DNA of 64,000 nucleotides from Dechloromonas agitata is5. GTDB taxonomy: Bacteria > Pseudomonadota > Gammaproteobacteria > Burkholderiales > Rhodocyclaceae. Below the pieces are notes generated by a model, which was not told the origin of the DNA, ran no database searches, and worked only from the letters and a program-made list of their open reading frames with translations. Positions 45,248 to 57,244 of the stretch are shown piece after piece. Location of the stretch: assembly GCF_000519045.1 (NCBI RefSeq), contig NZ_KI912532.1, forward strand, positions 3,153,867 through 3,217,866. The letters run 5' to 3'. Position numbers and translations under genes: made by a program. Position 1 is the stretch's first letter; every line of letters starts with the position of its first letter.

Positions 45248-46641
45248 CAGGCGGCCCTCGGGTCGAATGCATCGCGCACGGCATCGGCGAATAAATTGGC
45301 GGCCAGGACGAGGATGAACATGGCGGAGAAGGCGGCGGCCAGCGACCACCAGACGACCGGTTCGCGGCCGAGTTCCATACGGGCATTGTTGATCATCGTG
45401 CCGAAGCTGGTCATGCTCGGATCGACGCCGATGCCGACATAGGAGAGCACCGCCTCGGCCAGCACCAGGCCGGAAAAGTCCATAACCAGGGCAATGATCA
45501 CGATGTGCATCAGGTTGGGCAGGATGTGGCGCAGGATGATGCGCCCGTTCGATACCCCGAAGGCCTGCGCCGCCTGGATGTATTCGAGCTCGCGCAGCTT
45601 CAGCGTTTCACCGCGCAACAGCCGGCACAAGCCGGTCCAGCTGGTGATGCCGAGAATGAAGCAGAGTGCCAGCAGGCGCAGATCGGCACGCTCGGCGGCC
45701 GTCGAGAACCACTGCGGATGGGTGTCGATGACGACCTGCATCATCAGTACGGCAGCGGCAATCAGCAGCACGCCGGGAATCGAGTTGAGCACGGTATACA
45801 CGTACTGGATGACGTCATCGGCCCAGCCGCGGAAATAGCCGGCGACGATGCCGAGTAATACGGCCAGGGGCAACATGACCAGTGTCGTCACCAGGCCGAT
45901 GATCAACCCGGTGCGCACACTCTTCAGGACTTGGTAGAAGACATCCTGACCAACCTTGTCGGTGCCAAAAACGTGGTACTGACCAGACAAGCTGAACAAG
46001 GGAACAGCGATGAGCAGGATCAACCCGCAGGCGATCAGCACCGCATTCCAGGCAAAAGCAGTGTCGCCGCGCCAGATGCGCCGCCAGCCGTCCGTGTTGC
46101 CGTCCCCGGCGACCCGCGCGGCCAGTCCGGCCAACGCCATCCAGACGACAAACGCCAGCGCCACCGCGCGGAAGGCGGTGAATCCGGCATCCGCCGCCAC
46201 CTCGCCTTCCCGTTCGCCGAGATGCTGCCCGCCATGCTTCAGGCGGGGATATTCGCGCACCGAACCCTGGCCGGGTACGTCGATGGTTTCCTTGGCATAC
46301 AGGCGGGTAGCGAATGGTTCGGAATAGGTTTTCTCGTTGCGGGTACGCAAGGGTGTCGCCAGCGCATCGAGTACCGACAGCACCTCGACGGCATACTGTA
46401 CCTTCTGCCCCGGCTTCCCCTCCAGCGCCACACGGTAATGCAGTGAGTCGAGCAGGCCGACCAGCACGAAGGCAAGCAGCACCGTGGCCGAGGCCATGCC
46501 GATCCGGTTGGCACCGACCCGCCGCCAGGCCGCCAGCAAGGGCGGATTCCGCGCGATCAGGACACCCAGAGCGACACCGGCCGCGACAAGCAGCCAGATC
46601 AGCAGGTCGGACCACAGGATGACGATTTCAAAACCCATCAT
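45247..46641 (-). CDS. Peptide ABC transporter permease (YejE/DppC-type)
   Basis: This 464-aa protein is longer than the roughly 340 aa usual for YejE. The extra length is an N-terminal portion containing two extra hydrophobic segments and a soluble insertion with YSEPFATRLYAKETIDVPGQ and LKHGGQHLGE. The C-terminal 270 residues are a standard BPD_transp_1 domain with EAA loop FGVSNGRIILRHILPNLMHI. It overlaps both neighbours by a few bases. The insertion resembles that in YejE homologues which match HGTDxxGRDVF-type text (here FGTDKVGQDVFYQVLKSVRT). Confidence 0.9.
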
Positions 46642-47615
46642 TCGAAGCGTATCCGCGGGTCGACCAGCGTGTAGGAAATGTCGGTCAGGATCAGGCCGAC
46701 GATGTAAAGCACGGAGCCGATGAAGACCATCGAGCGCACCACGGCAAAGTCCTGCGCATTGATGGCGTCGATGGTGTAGCTGCCCAGGCCGGGAATGCCA
46801 AAGAAGGACTCAGTGAGCAGCGAGCCCATGAAGAGCAGCGGAATGACCACGACGACACCGGTCAGGATGGGGATCAGCGCATTGCGCAGGATGTGACGGA
46901 AGAAGACCAGGGTTTCCGGCAGGCCCTTGGCCCGGGCGGTACGGACGTAATCCTTGCCGACCTCCTCCAGGAAAATGGTGCGATACCAGCGTGTCGAGGA
47001 GCCAATCCCGGAAACGACGCCGATCAGCACCGGCAGGATCAGGAAACGCCAGGCTTCCAGCCCCGCGCCAAAGCCCGAGATCGGCACCAGCCGCCACACC
47101 TTGCTGATTAAATACTGGCCACCGATGATGTAGAACAGACCGGAGATGGACATCATCGCCACGCACAGCACGACACCCCAGAAATCGAAGGCCGTGGCGC
47201 GGAAGAAGGCCAGGGTAAGCGCAAAGCTGATGGTGACGAACAAGCCAAGGAGGAAGGTGGGGAGCGCAATCGCCAGCGACGGCCCCATGCGGCTGGCGAT
47301 TTCGCGGGCGATGTCGCGCCCGTCTTCGGCCCGCCCGAAATCGCCGACGAACATGCGTGCCGATTTCTCGAAGAAGATGGTCTCGGTCGCCTTGGCCAAT
47401 CCGCCCACCTCGGCATTCCAGAGCAAGGGCTTGTCGTAGCCACGCTCGACCTTCCATTTCTGGATCGCCTCAGGCGTCACGCGCTTGACGCCCAGCTGCA
47501 TGCGCGCCATGTCGTCCGGCGTGTTGACCACGAAGAACAGCGCAAAGGTGATCAGGTTGACCCCGATCAGGATGGGCAGCGCATAGAGAAGTCGGCGAAC
47601 GATGTAGGCAAGCAT
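46638..47615 (-). CDS. Peptide ABC transporter permease (YejB/DppB-type)
   Basis: The protein has 325 aa from ATG 47615; the frame is open 24 codons upstream without a ribosome site. Six hydrophobic segments; the start MLAYIVRRLLYALPILIGVN is typical of DppB/YejB. The EAA loop is ARAKGLPETLVFFRHILRNA. First gene of the yejB-E-F-like operon. No substrate-binding protein gene is adjacent. Confidence 0.92.
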   Translation of the reverse strand: MLAYIVRRLLYALPILIGVNLITFALFFVVNTPDDMARMQLGVKRVTPEAIQKWKVERGYDKPLLWNAEVGGLAKATETIFFEKSARMFVGDFGRAEDGRDIAREIASRMGPSLAIALPTFLLGLFVTISFALTLAFFRATAFDFWGVVLCVAMMSISGLFYIIGGQYLISKVWRLVPISGFGAGLEAWRFLILPVLIGVVSGIGSSTRWYRTIFLEEVGKDYVRTARAKGLPETLVFFRHILRNALIPILTGVVVVIPLLFMGSLLTESFFGIPGLGSYTIDAINAQDFAVVRSMVFIGSVLYIVGLILTDISYTLVDPRIRFE

Positions 47616-47834
47616 TGGCGCGATTATGCCAAGAGCCGGGCGGGATGGGTGACCAGAGGGCACCAGCCGGTGCTGGGCAAGCTTCACAAAGCTTTACACA
47701 GTAACGACGAGGCGGATGGCGGGCTCGGGTATACTCTGCGCCGCCTGATCCGGGTCAGCCGGCATGGCAGAAAAGAAAAAAGCCACATTCACCAAATCGC
47801 AAGCGACTGAAGAATATGGCTTTGTTTCGAACCC

Positions 47835-47922
<88 letters not shown>

Positions 47923-47948
47923 GCGGGAGCGAGATAATAGCACAAGAC

Positions 47949-49469
47949 ATGCGCGGGATAGTAGGTCTATTACTGCTGTGCATCACTTTTTTTATCGCCA
48001 GTTGTGGCGAGAGGGAGGCGCGCCTGCCCTTCCCCACGCCGGCACAGCATGATCTGGTCGTCCTGGTCCACCCTGGGCTACTGACCTACACGACCGACGA
48101 AAACGGCAATCCGGGCGGCCTCGAATATGACTTGGTACAGGCTTTCGCCCAGGAACTGGGTGTCGGCGTCAAATACATCATCAGCCAGCCGGAAGCGCTT
48201 GAAGACGACCTCCTCAGCAGCCGCTACCATCTGGCGATCGGCTGGCTGACATCAAACGCCGACCCGAGCCTGCAATCGACCCCGCCCATCTTCCAGACCC
48301 GCGACATCCTGATCCAGCACGAAGCGACCCTCCCTCTGAGTAGCACCGCACAACTGGCCGGCCAGACCGTTCATGTCATGCGCGGCTCGCGGCAGGCCAA
48401 AACGCTGCACAAGCTGGCCCGGGACATTCCCGACCTGCGGATCGAGGAATTCAACGGTGCCGACATCTTTGCCCTGCTGGAAAAGCTGGGCAACCGGGGC
48501 ATCGACTACGTCGCGCTCGATGAAAGCCTGGAAGACATTGCCAACCAGCACATTCCCAACCTGCGCGCCTCGCTTGCCCTGAGCGACAACCAACCAGTGG
48601 CCTGGGGCCTGGGCCGGCATCCGAACGTGGAGTTGAAGGCGCGCGTCGACAAGTTCGTCGAGCGGGTCCAGCACGACGGCACACTGGCCCGCCTGGAGGA
48701 CCGCTATCTCGGCCACGTCCGGCGCCTGACCCAGGCCGACATCATCCGCTTCCTGGGCGAGATCGAGACGACCCTGCCCAAGTACCGGAAATCCTTCCAG
48801 GCCGCACAAGTCCTCACCGGGATCGACTGGCGCCTGATTGCTGCCGTCGCCTACCATGAATCGCAGTGGGACCCGAACGCGACCAGCTATACCAATGTGC
48901 GCGGCATCATGATGCTGACCGAAGAAACGGCCGACCGCCTGCAAGTCGGCAACCGGCTGGATGCCAACGAGAGCATCCTGGCCGGGGCGCGCTACATCAA
49001 CCTTCTGCGCGAGCAACTGCCGGAAGAAACCGAGGAACCCGACCGTACCTGGCTGGCCCTGGCAGCGTACAACATCGGACCCGGCCACTTCGGCGCCGCC
49101 CAGACCCTGGCCCGCCAGCTCAAGGCCGACCCCAATGCCTGGTACGAGATGAAGCGCATCCTGCCCCTGCTGGCCCAGCCGCGCTATGCCCAACAACTCC
49201 GGATCGGCAAGGCGCGGGGGGGGGAGGCGGTAATCCTGGTCGAAAACATCCGCAGCTATTACGACATCCTGCAGCGCAATGCGCCACCGCTCGCCCCTAG
49301 CCCGGCAGCGGCCGAGGGCTTGAAGCGTCTGGTCAACGAAATCGAGGCACGCCGCAAGGAATACGCCCGAAAAATGGCGGCTGCCAAGGCCATTACCAGC
49401 CAGCCACGAGAGGCACCGGAAGCCGCGACGCTTCGCCTGCCGACAATGGAACCAAACGAAAGCTGGTGA
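47949..49469 (+). CDS. mltF: Membrane-bound lytic murein transglycosylase F
   Basis: This 506-aa lipoprotein has signal [16 protein letters not shown], a lipobox with Cys at residue 19. An SBP_bac_3 regulatory domain spans about 35-260 ([30 protein letters not shown]). The SLT catalytic domain is about 280-430 with Glu in [16 protein letters not shown] and [17 protein letters not shown]. It cleaves peptidoglycan at the outer-membrane inner face. It starts 26 bp from the 5' end of the divergent tRNA-Ser. Confidence 0.94.
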   Translation: MRGIVGLLLLCITFFIASCGEREARLPFPTPAQHDLVVLVHPGLLTYTTDENGNPGGLEYDLVQAFAQELGVGVKYIISQPEALEDDLLSSRYHLAIGWLTSNADPSLQSTPPIFQTRDILIQHEATLPLSSTAQLAGQTVHVMRGSRQAKTLHKLARDIPDLRIEEFNGADIFALLEKLGNRGIDYVALDESLEDIANQHIPNLRASLALSDNQPVAWGLGRHPNVELKARVDKFVERVQHDGTLARLEDRYLGHVRRLTQADIIRFLGEIETTLPKYRKSFQAAQVLTGIDWRLIAAVAYHESQWDPNATSYTNVRGIMMLTEETADRLQVGNRLDANESILAGARYINLLREQLPEETEEPDRTWLALAAYNIGPGHFGAAQTLARQLKADPNAWYEMKRILPLLAQPRYAQQLRIGKARGGEAVILVENIRSYYDILQRNAPPLAPSPAAAEGLKRLVNEIEARRKEYARKMAAAKAITSQPREAPEAATLRLPTMEPNESW

Positions 49470-49540
49470 TGTAAACGACGATGCCCGCCTGGTTTCGGCG
49501 GGCATCGCTCAAACCGGCCGAGGCCGACGGGATTATCAGA

Positions 49541-50992
<1,452 letters not shown>

Positions 50993-51026
50993 CTAGCATT
51001 AGCGTCTGCTTCTACTAGTCTGACGC

Positions 51027-52721
51027 ATGCCGTTCCCCGTCCCCCGCTCTCTCCTGCCCTGTTGGCTCCGCCACTATCCGCGCCCCGCCCTGGCGGATGA
51101 CCTTGTCGCCGGCCTCATCGTCGCCGTGCTCGCCCTGCCGCAAAGTCTCGCCTATGCCCTGCTCGCCGGCCTGCCGCCACAGGCAGGGCTGTACGTCAGC
51201 ATCCTGCCGGCTTTCGCCTACGCCTGGGTGGGTAGTTCGATGGTGCAGGCCGTCGGTCCGGTGGCCATTACCTCGATCATGACGCTGACCGTCCTGGCCC
51301 CCCTTGCCGCGCCGCAATCACCGGAATACGTAGCGCTCGCCGCCAGCCTGTCGTTGCTCACCGGCGCGCTGCTGGTCCTCGCCAGCCTGCTCCGCCTCGG
51401 CTTTCTCGCCCAGCTGCTGAGCCGCCCCGTCACGCAAGGCTTCCTGACTGGTTCGGCAATCCTGATCGTCATCAGCCAGGCCCACCATGTCTTCGGTATC
51501 GCGCATCTCGCCGACCTGCCGGCCTTCCTGCGCGATCTGGCGGCCGGCCGGCTGTCCCCGACAGCCCAGCTTGGCATCGCCTGCCTGCTGGCCATGGCCG
51601 CCAACCGCCATCTGCTTGGCCGGCTATTGCAACGCTTCGGTTTCCCTGCGCGCCGTGCCGCCTTCGTCGTCCGCCTGATGCCGCTGCTCATCGTTGGCCT
51701 GGCGACGCTGGCCGTTATCCAAGGCAATCTGGCCAGCCGGGGCATCACCATCGTCGGCAGTATCGAGAGCGGCCTGCCGCCCCTGCAGTGGATCTGGCCA
51801 GAAGAAGCGAAGCTCGGCCATCTCGCGCTACCGGCGCTGATCATGGCCCTGGTCGGCATGGTGCAAAACATCGCCATGGCGCAGGCACTGGCCATCCAGC
51901 GCCGCGAGCGGGTCAGCGCCAATCGCGAAATCCTCGGCCTCGGTGTCGCCAACCTAGTGGCCGCCGTGCATGGCGGCATGCCGGTGGGCGGCGGCGTATC
52001 GCGCACTGTGCTCAATGTCTCGGCCGGCGCCCGCACGCCGCTGGCCAGCATGGTCACGGCGGCCGCCATGGCCGCCATCGTTCTGGCTGCCGCACCGGCC
52101 TTCGCCAGCCTGCCGCTTGCCGCGCTGGGCGCAACGATCATGGTTGCCGCGTTTTCGATGATCGACTTCCGGTCGCTGCGCACTGCCTGGGCCTATGACC
52201 GGATCGATGCCGCTTCTTGGCTGGGTACGGCCGGCGGCGTGCTTTTCCTCGGGCTGGAGCAAGGTATTGCGATCGGCATCGCCCTGTCGCTGATTGCGCT
52301 CATCGTCCGGGCCAGCACGCCGCATATCGCCCGCCTCGGCCGCCTGCCGGGCAGCGAGCATTTCCGCAACGTTGAACGGTACGCCGTCGACACCCTGCCG
52401 CAGGCCCTCTTCCTGCGGATCGACGAAAGCCTCTTCTTCGGCAACCTGGCCGCTGTCGAAACCCGGCTGGGCAGCGAACTGCTGCAATCGCCGCAGATGC
52501 GCCATGTCGTGCTGGTGATGAGCGCGATCAACCGTGTCGATACGACGGCGATGGAAACCCTCTGCGACATCAACCGCAACCTGGCCGAACAAGGCATCGC
52601 GCTGCATCTTGCCGAAATCAAGGGGCCGGTGCAAGACCGCCTGAAACGCTCGCCGCTCTGGCCGGCCTTGAAGGGCCGGGTTTTCCTCTCGGCCAACGAG
52701 GCATTCGAGGCGCTGCGCTAG
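51027..52721 (+). CDS. SulP-family anion transporter
   Basis: This 564-aa transporter has a Sulfate_transp membrane part (about 20-420) with the family opening LADDLVAGLIVAVLALPQSL and AGLPPQAGLYVSILPAFAYA. About 11-12 hydrophobic segments precede a C-terminal STAS domain (about 445-560; LFLRIDESLFFGN, VLVMSAINRVDTTAMETL). It may carry sulfate, bicarbonate or a dicarboxylate; the sequence alone does not decide. Its stop overlaps the convergent DUF4126 stop by 4 bp. Confidence 0.92.
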   Translation: MPFPVPRSLLPCWLRHYPRPALADDLVAGLIVAVLALPQSLAYALLAGLPPQAGLYVSILPAFAYAWVGSSMVQAVGPVAITSIMTLTVLAPLAAPQSPEYVALAASLSLLTGALLVLASLLRLGFLAQLLSRPVTQGFLTGSAILIVISQAHHVFGIAHLADLPAFLRDLAAGRLSPTAQLGIACLLAMAANRHLLGRLLQRFGFPARRAAFVVRLMPLLIVGLATLAVIQGNLASRGITIVGSIESGLPPLQWIWPEEAKLGHLALPALIMALVGMVQNIAMAQALAIQRRERVSANREILGLGVANLVAAVHGGMPVGGGVSRTVLNVSAGARTPLASMVTAAAMAAIVLAAAPAFASLPLAALGATIMVAAFSMIDFRSLRTAWAYDRIDAASWLGTAGGVLFLGLEQGIAIGIALSLIALIVRASTPHIARLGRLPGSEHFRNVERYAVDTLPQALFLRIDESLFFGNLAAVETRLGSELLQSPQMRHVVLVMSAINRVDTTAMETLCDINRNLAEQGIALHLAEIKGPVQDRLKRSPLWPALKGRVFLSANEAFEALR

Positions 52722-53299
52722 ACCGCGCTACGCCAAAACAGCCGGCGCAACAACCCGGCCAGGCGGAACAGCACATAGCCGGCGATCAACATGAAGACGG
52801 CCAGCAACCCGAGGAAAACGAGCGGTGACGCCAACATCGCCCATAGCCCGCCAAGCACCATGCCCTCTTCGGAGAACGATGCCAGCCAGTTCGAAAACGG
52901 TTCGGGCGACGCATTGATCGCCAACCGGCTTCCGGCCTTGGCAAAGTGGGTACCGGCCGTGATCGTGCCGCCGAGCAACCCGGCGGCAAGCCCCCAGGCC
53001 GGATCGATCTCACCCAGGGCGAAGGCGGCCAGTAGTGCGCCGGCCGGGATGCGGATGAAGGTCTGGAAACTGTCCCAAAGCGAATCGAAGGCGGGAATCT
53101 TGTCGGCCACCAGTTCGGCCAGCGCCATCAGCCCGGCCACCCCGATAACCAGCGGGTGCTGCAGCACCGCCAGTGTCGCCGGCAGTTGCAGGTAGCCGAA
53201 GTAGCTCAACATGCCGGCCAGGAACACCACCAGGTACAGGCGCAGGCCACTCGCCCAGGCCAGCCCGGCGGCGAGGGCGATCGTCTGGATCAGATCCAT
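52718..53299 (-). CDS. DUF4126 family membrane protein
   Basis: The protein has 193 aa from ATG 53299, overlapping the rarA stop as TAATG. It has five or six hydrophobic segments; recognisable blocks are GLAWASGLRLYLVVFLAGML, DKIPAFDSLWDSFQTFIRIP and LLGGTITAGTHFAKAGSRL. DUF4126 proteins have no proven function. It is translationally coupled to rarA. Confidence 0.85.
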   Translation of the reverse strand: MDLIQTIALAAGLAWASGLRLYLVVFLAGMLSYFGYLQLPATLAVLQHPLVIGVAGLMALAELVADKIPAFDSLWDSFQTFIRIPAGALLAAFALGEIDPAWGLAAGLLGGTITAGTHFAKAGSRLAINASPEPFSNWLASFSEEGMVLGGLWAMLASPLVFLGLLAVFMLIAGYVLFRLAGLLRRLFWRSAV

Positions 53300-54642
53300 T
53301 ACTTCTTGCCGGCCTTGCGATCCAGTTCGCGCAGGTGGTCCAGCTTCTGCCCAATCTGCCCCTCCAGGCCGCGCGGTGTCGGTGCGTACCAATGCGGCTC
53401 GGCCATGTCCTCCGGCAGATAGGACTCGCCGGCCGCATAAGCTTCCGGCTCGTCATGCGCGTAGCGATAGGCCTTGCCGTAGCCGAGCTCCTTCATCAGC
53501 TTGGTCGGCGCGTTGCGCAGGTGCACCGGCACCGGCCGCGAACCGTCCTGCTTCACGAAAGCGCGGGCCGCATTGTAGGCCATGTAGCCGGCGTTTGATT
53601 TGGCTGCGACGGCCAGGTAGATCACCGCCTGTGCCAAGGCCAGCTCGCCTTCCGGGCTACCCAGGCGCTCGTAGGTTTCCGCCGCATCGTTGGCGATTTG
53701 CATGGCGCGCGGATCAGCCAGGCCGATATCCTCCCAGGCCATGCGGATGATGCGCCGGGCCAGGTAGCGCGGGTCGGCCCCACCATCCAGCATGCGGCAG
53801 AACCAGTACAAGGCACCATCCGGGTTGGAACCGCGCACCGACTTGTGCAGGGCGGAAATCTGGTCATAGAAGGCATCGCCACCCTTGTCGAAGCGGCGCA
53901 GATTCTGCGCCATGGTTGCCTCGATGAAGGCGCCATCAACCGCCGCAAGCTTGGCCGTATGGGCGGCGTTCCGCACCTGTTCAAGCAAGTTGAGCAAGCG
54001 CCGCGCATCGCCATCAGCCAGACCGATCAACCGCGCCCGGGCGTCGCCATCGAAGGCGAGATCCGCCAGTGCCCTTTCCCCCGCCCGATCGAACAAAGCA
54101 CCCATCTCGGCCTCATCAAGCGACTTCAGGACATAAACGGAAGCTCGCGAAAGCAGCGCCGAATTGACTTCGAACGAAGGGTTCTCGGTCGTCGCACCGA
54201 TGAAGGTGAACAACCCGCTCTCCACATAAGGCAGAAAACCGTCCTGCTGCGCCTTGTTGAAACGGTGGATTTCATCAACGAAGAGAATGGTCCGCTTACC
54301 CTGCGCCCGCCACAACTCGGCCTGCGCCACCGCCTCGCGCACCTCCTTGATGCCGGAGAACACCGCAGAAAGGGCAATGAACTCGCAATTGAACTGCGTC
54401 GCCATCATCCGCGCCAAGGTCGTCTTGCCAACCCCTGGCGGCCCCCACAGGATCATCGAATGCGGCTGTCCGGACTCGAAAGCCAGGCGCAAAGGCTTGC
54501 CCGGCCCCAGGAGGTGCTGCTGACCGATCACCTCATCCGGCGCTTGCGGCCGTAACTGCTCGGCGAGTGGTGCATGCGCTGCACTGGCATGGCTACCCGT
54601 CAATGTTGAGAAGTTCTGAGAAAACAAATCACTCAAGGACAC
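53299..54642 (-). CDS. rarA: Replication-associated recombination protein A (MgsA/RarA)
   Basis: This 447-aa AAA+ clamp-loader-like ATPase acts at stalled replication forks. Walker A is WGPPGVGKTTLARM, Walker B RTILFVDEIHRFNKAQQD, and sensor 1 FIGATTENPSFEVNSALLSR. The C-terminal tetramerisation domain has DFKGSNPDGA-like text (SVRGSNPDGALYWFCRML) and ARRIIRMAWEDIGLADPRA. The start is GTG. The 3' end is fused by overlap to the DUF4126 gene. Confidence 0.95.
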   Translation of the reverse strand: MSLSDLFSQNFSTLTGSHASAAHAPLAEQLRPQAPDEVIGQQHLLGPGKPLRLAFESGQPHSMILWGPPGVGKTTLARMMATQFNCEFIALSAVFSGIKEVREAVAQAELWRAQGKRTILFVDEIHRFNKAQQDGFLPYVESGLFTFIGATTENPSFEVNSALLSRASVYVLKSLDEAEMGALFDRAGERALADLAFDGDARARLIGLADGDARRLLNLLEQVRNAAHTAKLAAVDGAFIEATMAQNLRRFDKGGDAFYDQISALHKSVRGSNPDGALYWFCRMLDGGADPRYLARRIIRMAWEDIGLADPRAMQIANDAAETYERLGSPEGELALAQAVIYLAVAAKSNAGYMAYNAARAFVKQDGSRPVPVHLRNAPTKLMKELGYGKAYRYAHDEPEAYAAGESYLPEDMAEPHWYAPTPRGLEGQIGQKLDHLRELDRKAGKK

Positions 54643-54760
54643 GCCCCGCTTAACAACTGAAAGTTGCCATTATCGGTCCGACCGATAGCGTCAGGACACT
54701 TTCCTCTGACTCGCAGAATATTTGGTAACAGATCCAAACAACTTGCAAGCCAGGCAAAAA

Positions 54761-54791
54761 AAATCGCAGCCCGGATGGGCTGCGATTTTTT
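54761..54791. terminator. Bidirectional-looking terminator after the PEP-CTERM gene
   Basis: AAATCGCAGCCC-GGAT-GGGCTGCGATTTTTT lies 22 bp past the PEP-CTERM stop (minus strand). The A-tract before the stem and T-tract after allow function in either direction. Confidence 0.9.
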
Positions 54792-54812
54792 GAAGTGGCT
54801 TGGAATTAAGGG

Positions 54813-55727
54813 TTAAGACTTCTTGCTCTTGCGGGACAAACCAAGCCCCAGGAGGCCAAGGCCCAAGAGGGCAACAGAGGCAGGTTCCGGAACTGCAAAG
54901 CGGATACTGCCATCAAGGGTCGACTGGCGAATCAGAGTTCCTTCAGAAGTCTGCCAAAGCTGATTAGGTGTCGGCAACGGGGGATTCACGTTTGTGTCGA
55001 CCACCCAAGAGAGCGTATTCCCGGTCGGATTGGCGAGCCACAGTTCATAGAACGACTTACCCGAAGCTGCATCAACGAACAGATTCTGGATAAACGAATC
55101 ACCCGCTGCATCATCAGTCCCGTTACCATCGAAGTCGAAGGTGATGAAGCCGAACACATTCAGATTGGTCAGTTGTGTATCGGAATTCGTCACTTTAAGC
55201 CGCAGAACCTGTTTGGCAGCCCCACCGTCCTGATAGAAGACATTGAAGTACCCGTCGTTGTACTGGATGTTCGTACCGGTGCTAACACCCTTCAGTTCAT
55301 ACTGATAAGTCAGGCCCCAGGTACCACCGGTACCGTACGGAAGCGATTCGCCGTCATTGAAACCGTTTTTATCGGTCACAGAGGGAACGTTATTGAGGGC
55401 ATTGACGTTCAGATTATCGGGATTGCTTGGATATAAGAATTCCTGTGAACCACCACTCAACGTCGGATGACTTCCAGCGGAGAAGCCGTAAAAGTTCATA
55501 ACAGACGCGATATTGGTGTCGATCACTTCAGTCCCTGCAACAGCAGGATTGCCAAGATAAATCGAGGTAGCCAACGTCCCGGTGTAACCCAGTTCGTTAA
55601 TGGCGCTGGTACTGGTACTGCCGTTGGATCCAAAGTCCACACCGTTGTTGATCATGAAGAGAGAAGCCGAGGCGGGGGATGCCATCGCTCCGCAGATCAT
55701 CAATGCTGCTAAAGTTTTCTTGAACAT
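54813..55727 (-). CDS. PEP-CTERM sorting protein
   Basis: The protein has 304 aa from ATG 55727 with GGAGG upstream. The signal peptide ends AMASPASA. The mature part is Asn/Gly/Thr-rich beta-type sequence with a Ca-binding-like FITFDFDGNGTDDAAGDSF. The C-terminal tag is VPEPASVALLGLGLLGLGL then SRKSKKS, processed by exosortase XrtA. The product is probably a secreted or surface matrix protein. It is transcribed from a sigma-54 promoter about 50 nt upstream and ends in a strong terminator, so it is a single-gene unit. Confidence 0.92.
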   Translation of the reverse strand: MFKKTLAALMICGAMASPASASLFMINNGVDFGSNGSTSTSAINELGYTGTLATSIYLGNPAVAGTEVIDTNIASVMNFYGFSAGSHPTLSGGSQEFLYPSNPDNLNVNALNNVPSVTDKNGFNDGESLPYGTGGTWGLTYQYELKGVSTGTNIQYNDGYFNVFYQDGGAAKQVLRLKVTNSDTQLTNLNVFGFITFDFDGNGTDDAAGDSFIQNLFVDAASGKSFYELWLANPTGNTLSWVVDTNVNPPLPTPNQLWQTSEGTLIRQSTLDGSIRFAVPEPASVALLGLGLLGLGLSRKSKKS

Positions 55728-55778
55728 GATTTCCTCCGTTATTTTCCGGGAGCCGATGGCTCGCTCGGAATTCATTAA

Positions 55779-55793
55779 GCACCTAGCGTGCCA
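55779..55793 (-). promoter_or_regulatory. Sigma-54 promoter of the PEP-CTERM gene
   Basis: On the minus strand TGGCACGCTAGGTGC has a perfect -24 TGGCAC and a -12 GTGC at the exact spacing. Leader length to ATG 55727 is about 40 nt. Confidence 0.82.
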
Positions 55794-56017
55794 GCCTAAA
55801 AACCAACCCAACAAAAACAGATCAACATCATGTTTTTAATGGAGTTTTAGGTAAACAAAAATTATCAAGGCACTCAATAAAACCAAGGAAGAGAAAGCCA
55901 ATGTAAGCATTTCCGACACCGCCGACGAGACAAATTTCATGATGCTGTGATCTCTGAAACGATACAGCCCGTAATCGTAGTAGAGTGTTCCCCATAACGA
56001 ATCCAATTGCATCGCGC

Positions 56018-57238
56018 ATGACAACCACGCTCGCCCTGGCCCTCTTGAGCATCTTCCGGCAACTGCGTCGTTCGATGACCGCAGTCTTGGCGATTGCCTT
56101 CGGCATCATGGCGCTACTCCTGGCCAGCGGTTTCATTGAATGGAATTTGCGCTATGGCCGCGAGTCGACCATTCATTCCGAACTTGGCCACATTCGGCTT
56201 TTCAAACCCGGTTTTTTGCAGTCCGGCCTGGCTGATCCGTACGGCTACCTTCTCGATTCCGACGCGATGCGCGACGAGAAGATCCAGCAGTTGCCGCATG
56301 TCGAACTGCTGACGCCCCGCCTTTCGTTCAATGGATTGGCCAGCCACGAGGAATCGACGATCTCGTTTATCGGTGAAGGCGTCGACCCGACTCGTGAGGA
56401 GCGTTTGAGCCGATCGCTCACGATCGTTTCAGGCAAAGGGCTTTCGGCTGACCATCCGAAAGGAATCATCGTCGGCCAGGGGCTCGCGGCGAACCTGGGG
56501 GTTGCTCCGGGCGACACCATGGTATTGATGGTGAACAGCGCCACCGGTGGCGTGAATGCAGTCGAAGTAACCATTCTCGGACTCTTTGCGACGATCACCA
56601 AAGCCTACGACGACGCCGCATTGCGCGTTCCCATCTCTGTCGCCCGGCAGCTCCTGCGGGTCAGCGGTTCGCACACCTACGCCATCCTGCTCGACAAAAC
56701 GGAAAGTACGCCCGCCATCCTGAGTGAGTTGCAGCGGCAGTTTCCGGGGCATGACCTGGAATTTGTCCCCTGGTACGAGATGGCGGATTTCTACAACAAG
56801 ACCGCTGAACTCTTTGCGCGTCAGGTCAATGTCGTACGCCTGATCATCGCTGCCATCATTGTTCTCAGCATTTCGAATACGCTGATGATGAACGTCATGG
56901 AACGAACGGGTGAAATCGGCACCGTCATGGCCATCGGCGTCAAACGCCGCGAAGTGTTGCTCCAGTTTCTTGCCGAAGGCCTGATACTGGGCGTTATCGG
57001 GGGGATTCTCGGCCTTGTTCTGGCCTACATGCTGGGCTCGCTGATCTCTGCCATCGGCATCCCCATGCCCGCCCCGCCCGGCATGTCGTTTGGCTACACA
57101 GCAGAAATCCTGATCACCTTGCCCATGATGACTGAAGCTTTCCTGTTGGCTGCCAGCACGACGCTGCTTGCCAGCATCATCCCGGCGATCAAGGCCTCGC
57201 GGATGGAAATCGTCAACGCGCTGCGTCACAATCGTTAG
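56018..57238 (+). CDS. FtsX/MacB-type ABC transporter permease 1
   Basis: The protein has 406 aa from ATG 56018; a GTG at 55985 is also open. One N-terminal membrane helix (SMTAVLAIAFGIMALLLASGF) is followed by a periplasmic MacB_PCD-like domain of about 230 residues (GHIRLFKPGFL, IVGQGLAANLGV). The C-terminal FtsX domain has three helices (VRLIIAAIIVLSISNTLMMN, ERTGEIGTVMAIGVKRREVL). This is mechanotransmission or lipoprotein-extraction (LolCE-like) topology. No ATPase gene is adjacent. Shares an FR-rich start with the next gene, its paralogue. Confidence 0.88.
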   Translation: MTTTLALALLSIFRQLRRSMTAVLAIAFGIMALLLASGFIEWNLRYGRESTIHSELGHIRLFKPGFLQSGLADPYGYLLDSDAMRDEKIQQLPHVELLTPRLSFNGLASHEESTISFIGEGVDPTREERLSRSLTIVSGKGLSADHPKGIIVGQGLAANLGVAPGDTMVLMVNSATGGVNAVEVTILGLFATITKAYDDAALRVPISVARQLLRVSGSHTYAILLDKTESTPAILSELQRQFPGHDLEFVPWYEMADFYNKTAELFARQVNVVRLIIAAIIVLSISNTLMMNVMERTGEIGTVMAIGVKRREVLLQFLAEGLILGVIGGILGLVLAYMLGSLISAIGIPMPAPPGMSFGYTAEILITLPMMTEAFLLAASTTLLASIIPAIKASRMEIVNALRHNR

Positions 57239-57244
57239 CCGACT